Shown here piece after piece: positions 57,801 through 64,000 of a DNA stretch of 64,000 bases. The notes below the pieces were generated by a model, which was not told the origin of the DNA, did no database searches, and saw only the letters and a list, made by a program, of their open reading frames with translations. The DNA is from Anthopleura xanthogrammica (lineage: Eukaryota; Cnidaria; Anthozoa; Actiniaria; Actiniidae), in assembly GCA_964019055.1 (NCBI GenBank), contig OZ025210.1, positions 312,501 to 376,500 of the forward strand, written 5' to 3'. The first letter of the stretch is position 1; the number at the start of each line of letters is the position of its first letter. Position numbers and translations under genes: made by a program.

Positions 57801-60793
57801 GTGGACAGAGAGTTTGATAGTGACATTTCATATTTCTAGTGTACGTACCAGGAATCGTCTGAGTACATTAGGATTGATGTTGAATTCCTCCACCAGACCG
57901 AGTTCTTCGTACATTTGTTCAAAAAGACAAATCATCTGTTTAAAATAACATAGAAATATCTCAGCTGGAAGACTGGTAACTACCTCGTGGTGTAAATGAT
58001 TGTTGGCCCGTTAATTTGGGACGCGATATCAGTCCCATAATCCTTTGCACCACGAGGTAGTTACCAGTCTTAGCTTCCTTTCAATCGTTTGGAAAAGCAA
58101 ACAAAGTTAAAAAAGATTAATTTGATATTCATAATAAGAGCGTCATCTTGTTTCCTGCAAACCATATATAGTCTCTACCAACAACAGTCTTTCTCAAGAC
58201 TACACTCACCCGGACGATCACATTACTCACTCAACTACTACACCTGGGTTCAAACCATTTACTCTCAAACCATATATTCATATATATGATAACAAATGAC
58301 AGTCCCTTCTCACCCCCTCACTGAGCTGCTCGTGGGGGGAGGGGACTGACGTGGGAATCGACCAAGAGATGACTTACTTCATTTGGTTCCCAGTGCCAAA
58401 TGTTGAACGTCGGTTCTTTCAGATAACGAATTGTTTCTGGACTCAGAGTATACTGAAAGAAAGTAAATACCGGTAAGGACATACGACATTAATTACTTTG
58501 AAGGACACTAAAAATCATCTGTCCCCACCCCTCCCCCTCTGTGTGACTCGTAGTAACGTTTACCTTTGAATAGCTGGCTACAGGAATAGACGAGTTGATG
58601 TGGTTCATATCAGCTTTGTTCTGGTTGTCCTGAATTGATTGCCAAGTGATTCTTAGAGAAGAATACAGCATACGATAAGTACCAGTAAGTGTTGTGCTTA
58701 CATGATTACCGCTGTACACAAAGCACTGACTTACCGTTCTTGTCTGATCTGCTCTCTGATGTCCGCTACGTCTTTATTGAGGTGTGTCATTCCAATCAAT
58801 TTCATTGACTCCGCTAATGAGTAAATTAGTCGCGAAAACACGTTAAAAACAGACTGCCAATGAGATCTAAGGGATTGTTATTCGTATATGAAGAGACTGG
58901 GTACTAACCTTCTATCTTTCCGTCCAGCTGTTGTAACCGCGCTTCAGTTTCTAACTTCAAATGCGAAGCTGTAAATGTACTAAGAAGAAACGAAATCCAA
59001 AAACATTGTATTAAACTCTTACGTATTCTTTGGTCATGCCAAGAGGACGTGATCCAACACAGGCAACCCACTCAATCGCAAAACACATCATGAAGTTTTC
59101 TTGTCTCTTGTTCATTCATACCTTGTAAAAGACTCAGCCACTTGACATAGTACTCCCTGTAGTGTCTCTTCCTCACCTGATACACAAGGTAGATCAAACG
59201 AGAACATAATCAATATAATAGCCTTTCTCGCAAGATTGCGCGCGGCGGAAAACTGGTAACAAGTAGGACGCGCGCAAGGGGACACATTTCTTAGCAAACT
59301 CACTTGAACACAAAAGCTATACCTCCCCATGTTGTTAACTAAAAAGACAAGCCCGAAGTAAGAACAGCCCTGGCCCACGATTCAGCGCGCCTTCTCGTTA
59401 CCAGTTTTACGTGTAACCTCGGAAAGGCCAGTAGACAAATAGACTTGCACTAATTTCAAAAGCAGCTCAATTTGGAGGCCAAAACAATGGAATTCTAGTC
59501 TTCTGAAAATTGAAATTGTATTTGTTTCGTCTTCCAAAATGAGCTACTTTGGAAATTAGTGCAAGGGGCATGAATATACGTAACTTACCACAGTTGCGAT
59601 CGAGAACATTTTGGGCAGGCCGTTCAAGTTTATTGCAAATATTTCAAGTGATAGCGATTTTTAATTTCAAAAATTCATAGATAAAAAAAAAAACATCAAA
59701 AACTTTTTCTTACCGTATTTTTGGTTCTTTGGAGACACGCAAACAATGTACGGTGACCTGCAGAATGAAATGAATTAATGGCACGAACAAGGTCAGTTAT
59801 TTTCTGGTTATGGTGAATTGTGATTTCAGAGAAGGCGAACGGCTGTTAGTGCTTTTTAAAAAAACTTTTTAATGCTATATAAAGTTTTCGTTTTGTCATA
59901 GCTACCTTGAAGTATTTAACGGCATGTTTGGCTCAATAACCACGATACTACCATCTTGGGTCTTGAGAACAAGGTTAGTCCACCTAGAACAAGAAAAGAT
60001 TATAATTATACTGGCCGACAACATTCTACTAAAAAAGGACCTTTCAGACTGGTAAAGGATCGAATCGAAACTATAGAAATTATAGCTAAAATCAAAAACA
60101 TAAAATCGTTTGAAAAAATAAACTGTGGAAAGAAGTAAGATGAAAATAATGTTATCGGCCAAGTTCCAAAATAACTGTTGTGAAACTTGTTATCTGGTAA
60201 CACTTTCTGTTGATAGTTTTTGAAATTTTCAGGTAATTAAGTAATAAATAGTTTTCTTTTTCTACTTTCGTTGCGTTATTTAAAAATCTCCCGCTAAAAA
60301 AAGTAGAAGATACGGTTTTTTATTTTTTATTATTTAATTTATAATCCCAACTAAATCGGCAACCAACTTGGCGTTTAATTGCCATCTCAAAACGACTACA
60401 ATTCATTCATCTCGTTGCCATTGTGTTATCGAATTTCCTTACCTGCTTACACCAGCTGCCGAAGCAAAGAGATCCTTAATATCACGAGAATTACAGTTCC
60501 TAGAGAAGACAACCTATAAAGAGATAAAAGTTTATATATTTGCATTATTTGCAAGTATTTCATTCCATTGTTAACTGCATTTGCAACTTCGTCAAATCCT
60601 TCGTTACATTTGACCATAAACTCATCACAGTGGATAAAAATTTTGAGTTAAAAAGGATTTTTTTTTAAATTAAAGAGGCACAAGAGACAGATAGGAAGAA
60701 TAGAATAATCCAAACCTTTTGTTCTCTTCCTTCAACTTCAAGATAAACTGTTCGAGTGGTAACTTGTGAATGATGTGAAACGCCACTACCCAT
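54804..60793 (-). CDS. PDE9A: cGMP-specific 3',5'-cyclic phosphodiesterase 9A-type, 19 exons
   Basis: Hydrolyses cGMP to GMP with high affinity. Exons: 60716-60793, 60443-60513, 59906-59983, 59714-59757, 59122-59176, 58909-58979, 58735-58813, 58564-58651, 58378-58452, 57849-57935, 57409-57480, 57138-57253, 56871-56970, 56625-56681, 56197-56310, 56004-56108, 55687-55815, 55288-55545, 54804-54902 (1776 nt, 591 aa; human PDE9A1 is 593). N-terminus [10 protein letters not shown] is PDE9-like. The HD-type metal site is intact: [20 protein letters not shown] and [10 protein letters not shown]. Block [20 protein letters not shown] and the purine-contacting Gln in [10 protein letters not shown] match PDE9. 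No GAF or other regulatory domain. The Lys-rich C-terminus ([11 protein letters not shown]) parallels the tail of the second copy. A 3' portion of a tandem paralogue lies upstream at 62891. Confidence 0.95.
55845..55985. repeat. (CAT/CAC)n microsatellite
   Basis: CATCAC/CATCGT-rich tract in the intron between PDE9 exons 16 and 17, creating spurious His-rich frames. Confidence 0.9.
56760..56857. mobile_element. GGTAAC-ended MITE, copy 1
   Basis: Ends TGGTAACGA and TCGTTACCA are inverted, with internal GCAAAGGATCATGGGAC and its complement. In a PDE9 intron; relatives at 57971-58070 and 59249-59408. Confidence 0.7.
57001..57120. repeat. Three-unit 40-bp minisatellite
   Basis: CAGTCAGTTGGGTAATATCG repeats at about 40-bp spacing three times; each unit ends with CACGTGACAT. 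In the intron directly downstream of PDE9 exon 12 (57138-57253). Confidence 0.9.
57262..57421. repeat. 80-bp tandem duplication across a splice donor
   Basis: Two 80-bp units (for example ATGTGTTCAAACTGCAGTAC at 57291 and 57371). The upstream-in-transcript unit includes the 3' end and donor of the exon 57409-57480; the second unit carries an identical donor at 57329/57328. Confidence 0.9.
57971..58070. mobile_element. GGTAAC-ended MITE, copy 2
   Basis: GACTGGTAACTACCTCGTGG is mirrored by CCACGAGGTAGTTACCAGTC. The interior keeps CCCATAATCCTTTGCA like copy 1. Confidence 0.85.
59249..59408. mobile_element. GGTAAC-ended MITE, copy 3
   Basis: AAAACTGGTAAC at the left is mirrored by GTTACCAGTTTT at the right, with GCGCGC-rich flanks inside. 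In a PDE9 intron. Confidence 0.65.
59443..59568. mobile_element. MITE, CCCTTGCA/AGCAGCTCAATTT family, copy 3
   Basis: CTTGCACTAATTTCAAAAGC and TTTGGAAATTAGTGCAAGGGG are inverted. The interior GCAGCTCAATTTGGAGG is shared with the copies at 37533 and 51798. In a PDE9 intron. Confidence 0.75.
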
Positions 60794-61009
60794 GTTGAAC
60801 AGAAAAACACGCTCCTAGTGTCGTCAAACACGTCCTCTCATCTGTAAAAAACACCTACAAATCTTCGAGATAACTTTCCTTTTCGGGCTCACGATCAACC
60901 AAGTATAAATTTTCGATATTCTGGTCACAAAAGCTCCCTTTTTTTCAACTCGAAGAAAGCGAGCGATGATGGATTTTCATCCCTTTGAAAAAATTCCGCT
61001 ACATTCTTT

Positions 61010-61022
61010 GTTACCTAGCAAC
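61010..61022. promoter_or_regulatory. RFX X-box
   Basis: GTTACCTAGCAAC fits the RFX consensus with a 1-bp spacer, 217 bp upstream of the PDE9 start codon. Confidence 0.5.
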
Positions 61023-61633
61023 GAGAAAATTTCTTCGAGGAAATGGTCGTCACACACGTATTTGAGGTGTGTCCTATGAACAAGTTAGCCAATTAGGTTG
61101 TCGGGTATAAATAGTAATATGCTTTTATGGTAGTACGTGTGAGTCGATCTTAATTAACTACTTCCAATAAATGTCCGCCGGTAAAAGTTGGTAGCAAAAC
61201 TGAGACGCACGTACGTCTTGGCTGTTCTCTCATCAGCTAGAGAGTTTATGGTTAATTATGTTTGGGTATTTTTAAAACAAAAAGAAAAACGAAAAATAAT
61301 AGTTTGAAAATGTATAAATTTCAGGTCACCCATCCATGTACTAACCTTCCTCAAACGGACTTGACTTAATGTCTTTGAAGTTCAATTTTTCCCCGCTGGA
61401 CCACGGTTCAATGAAATTAGCACAATAATGGCCGTGAAAACAATGATCACGATAGACTAGATTATTTTTCCATTTCAAATCAAGGGGCTAGCTGATATGG
61501 CCTGGGGCCGGCTAGTCTCTCCACTGATGCCTTAGGGATAGAACGCTATCCTACGTAATCCGTGCACCCAAGGGCAGAAGGGCTTAATTGTCGTCAGGTC
61601 CGAAGTCCATACCACGCCTCAGCTCTGTGGATG

Positions 61634-61730
61634 TCTCGGGGTTATGGCAAAGTGGTAAGTACGTACAGGGTAATTTTGGCATTAATTATCGAATTTCTGT
61701 CGGTAAACGCGGGTTCGAATCTTACCGTAT
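61634..61730 (+). repeat. tRNA-like sequence or SINE head
   Basis: Box A-like TATGGCAAAGTGGTAAG and a good box B GGGTTCGAATC about 67 nt apart. No convincing acceptor stem, so a SINE or tRNA pseudogene is likelier than a functional tRNA. Confidence 0.35.
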
Positions 61731-62890
61731 ACAGATAATATTTTGCATTACTTTTTCTTCATTTTTTTCATTTTATTGAAACCTTTCAACATTGCCAATT
61801 TTTTTCAGTAGAAAGATTGTCTAATACAGCTATTTTTAAAGAGGTTGGTGAAGGTTTTGTTGCTTGTTGCATACCAAGCCCGAAATGTATTGTGTGTCAA
61901 TGACCAAAAGGTCACAACAACATTGAATTTTCCTAAAACTTGTCTGAAGATTTTCCCAGCATATTTCTTCTGTTCTGACAGGATTTACATATGAATATCA
62001 TAATACATTTCAAGCTTGGTAAGCAACATACAACAATCATTAATGTTTCTTGAAATATCTGTATTCCTTTTGAAAACTCGATCTTTGCTTTTCTGATTTG
62101 AAACGTTCTGGGAAAAGTTTAATAATAAGAGCTTTTACTCCACTTGGTTTCCCAGTATTTTCTCTCTATATTGCTGACCTTTGTTTATATGGTAACGCCT
62201 CTATTGTCTATCCAAAGGAGTGTTTCCCAGTTCCCGCGCGACTAACAAGTACCCAGTCCCCATGCACCGGCTCATTTCTGTCAAGGCGTCGAGTCAGGTT
62301 TGATTCTTGAATCTGCATCAGTTCATTTGGGCAGCAGTAAAAATCAATGCCCGGATGAGAAACGCGTGTCTGATTTGCTGCCCCTCATTGGTATGCAGCT
62401 ACTCGCAACATAAATAAACCAGAAACGAGTGTTTTTCTCTCAAAAACCCTTTATGAAATAATCTTTTATTTATAACTTTTTGGATATGAATTTCATGCAT
62501 TTGAAATAGTTTATATGTATGATAAATTATTGTATATTATGTTATTTATAAGAAATATTATGAAGTCAAATCATATTATGCATTCATTCATTCATTCTAA
62601 GTTTTAAAGTCAAGTGGAACATAAAACAAAGGTGACATGTGTTGATAAAGTTTTCAAAAATCCAACATGGCGGCCATGACGTCACGCGGCACGATTAAGA
62701 ATAACCTGAGTTTTGATCGCAACTCTGGTAGTCAATCAAGAATATCAGCAAAACTTTGTGGCCACCGGATGGTTCTTCAAGTGGAAAGTGCTTGAATTTT
62801 TCAAGTATTTCTTGATTTTCTTGCAAGAGTTGTTCATCGAAGTTTATGTGACTTGCTGTTTTTAACAAAAACGTTTGCTCCACTGGCCTT

Positions 62891-64000
62891 TCATTTATCC
62901 TCCTCCCCTTCAGAATTTTTCATTGATTTTTCGCTCTTTTCGCTATCCTGAAGAGCAAGATAAAAACAAAAAAGAAATATGTGAGAAAGGAATGTTTGGT
63001 ACTCTTCGGTAGTGTTTGAAAAATCCCAGTCCACTATTTTTCTCGTTTCATCTTGGCAAAAAGGGACTGGAGGTTAGGTTGAACGCATTGAACTTCATTT
63101 GCATTTGCTAGTGAATTATTCTCTATATAGATTCATATAGATGGGGTTCCTGTGGATTTAGTGAGGACTTCCCGCCCTAAAACCCCTCTCGACTCCAGAA
63201 CCCTGTCATTCTTACTGCGCATGCTCGACAAAACACACACACTCGTTCCCAGCTGTTGTTAGTTTTTATACCTGCTTCTCTTTCTCGTTGTCCTCCTCCC
63301 TGTCCTCTTGTGTATCTAAAGGCTGTGATGGAAGAATAACAGGTTGTGATGGAAGAATAACAGGAGATTCGGTCACCCCTCCTTGAGATGTTGATCGTGA
63401 AGCGAAGCTTTGTTCTTCTGTTGATCTTGTTCGTTCGTTCCTTGCTCTTCGTAGCTTTTCTTCTTCGATTCTTTTGTTCTCGTAATGTTCGTATGCTTCT
63501 CGGAGCGGTTTTACCATTACACCATCGATCTGAGGGAAAAGCTGCAGAGAAAGAGAGACAGACGAATATTTAAACTATTCGTCATAAAAACGTGTAGAGC
63601 ACAAACAATGCAGTGTTTTTGCATGACAAGAGTTTTTACTTTGAGGGAGAAAATTTCTACTGTTGTGCTGTTATTAAAATGTGCCGGCGTGAACAATAAT
63701 AATAAACAGAAATCTTACATAAGATCAACCGGGCATGTAGTACTCAGGGACTTCTTCTTACTGAGCGACTCAAACAAAGATAAACTTGATAAACCAAATC
63801 TGAGCTGTTGCCTTAGTAACCTGAGCTGTTGCCTTAGTAACCTGAGCTGTTGCCTTAGTAACCTTGGTAACAAGCTCAATGATGATCACTCAAAGACTTC
63901 CTTACCTTACTGAGCGACTCAAACAAAGGTATCAAGACAAACTTGATAAACCCGATCTGTGCCGTTGCCTTAGTAACCTTGTCACGGTCCATAAAAGGCG
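62891..64000 (-). CDS. Second PDE9-type phosphodiesterase, 3' end only (partial)
   Basis: Exons visible: 63906-64000 (runs off the right edge), 63272-63541, 62891-62947. The first encodes [20 protein letters not shown], the end of the catalytic domain with the purine-contacting Gln. The second starts [20 protein letters not shown], parallel to exon 55288-55545 of the complete gene. It then diverges into a charged tail with a tandem repeat of PVILPSQ. The last exon gives [18 protein letters not shown] and a stop, resembling the vertebrate PDE9A C-terminus (KNSEGD). It is a tandem head-to-tail paralogue of the gene ending at 54804. The intron 63542-63905 holds a rearranged copy of the adjacent exon. 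Confidence 0.88.
63749..63865 (-). pseudogene. Rearranged duplicate of a PDE9 exon with a tripled 21-bp unit
   Basis: The stretch repeats the end of exon 63906-64000 (CTGAGCGACTCAAACAAAG, then AAACTTGATAAACC) with a 10-bp deletion. It then carries three tandem copies of a 21-bp unit (CTGAGCTGTTGCCTTAGTAAC) that in the exon encodes VTKATAQ. It is not an open spliceable exon. Confidence 0.8.

Larger units (their letters stand above)
60794..62890. other. Region between the tandem PDE9 genes
   Basis: PDE9 5' flank, then intergenic DNA and the 3' UTR of the second copy. Contains an X-box (61010-61022), a tRNA-like sequence (61634-61730), and AACATGGCGGCCATGACGTC near 62662. No coding exon supported. 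Confidence 0.5.

Noticed and set aside
59585..59640. Extra PDE9 exon with donor-like site at 59590
   Set aside because: No acceptor AG in a usable position, and the frame already closes without it.
61634..61730. Functional tRNA gene
   Set aside because: Boxes A and B are present but no convincing acceptor stem pairing; more likely SINE or tRNA pseudogene.

Overview
This is a eukaryotic nuclear window, most likely from a cnidarian and probably an anthozoan such as a coral or sea anemone. That placement is an inference. It rests on compact multi-exon metazoan genes with GT-AG introns of about 0.1-3 kb, AT-rich non-coding DNA, very many short inverted-repeat elements, tRNA-derived SINEs, and a gene set mixing animal orthologues with a dihydroflavonol-reductase-like enzyme and an intronless WS/DGAT-type enzyme. 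Exon models were built by hand from the sequence. In every complete model the exons sum to a multiple of three and one open frame crosses all junctions.

Layout. 160-7781 (-): 5' part of a cohesin SA/STAG gene, 17 exons, running off the left end. 9007-20467: three paralogous three-exon genes (copies A -, B -, C +) for a type II membrane protein with a fucosyltransferase-like HVRGTDH motif, embedded in transposon debris. 20.5-23.4 kb: SINEs and small inverted-repeat elements. 23443-25701 (-): cyclin B3, head to head with 26091-29651 (+), a SLC25A14/A30-type mitochondrial carrier, 390 bp between starts. 30772-32376 (-): single-exon WS/DGAT acyltransferase-like protein. 33447-35388: about 1.9 kb TIR element with no coding capacity seen. 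35819-39502 (+): DFR-like NAD(P)-dependent reductase. 42124-44681 (-): uncharacterised seven-exon gene with a perfect RFX X-box upstream, hence a candidate ciliary gene. 47575-52337 (+): SHOX-like PRD-class homeobox gene with Eh1 motif, homeodomain and OAR motif. 54804-60793 (-): complete PDE9A-type cGMP phosphodiesterase, 19 coding exons, 591 aa. 62891-64000 (-): 3' end of a second, tandem PDE9 gene that continues off the right edge.

The genes do not form one pathway; this is an ordinary animal gene neighbourhood. The least ordinary parts are the local family of three fucosyltransferase-like genes with a duplicated upstream promoter/exon module, the X-box-linked uncharacterised gene, the PDE9 tandem pair with a rearranged pseudo-exon and a duplicated splice donor, and a rich collection of non-autonomous inverted-repeat elements, several of them repeated within the window. 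I saw no CRISPR array, rRNA, viral gene or intact transposase.
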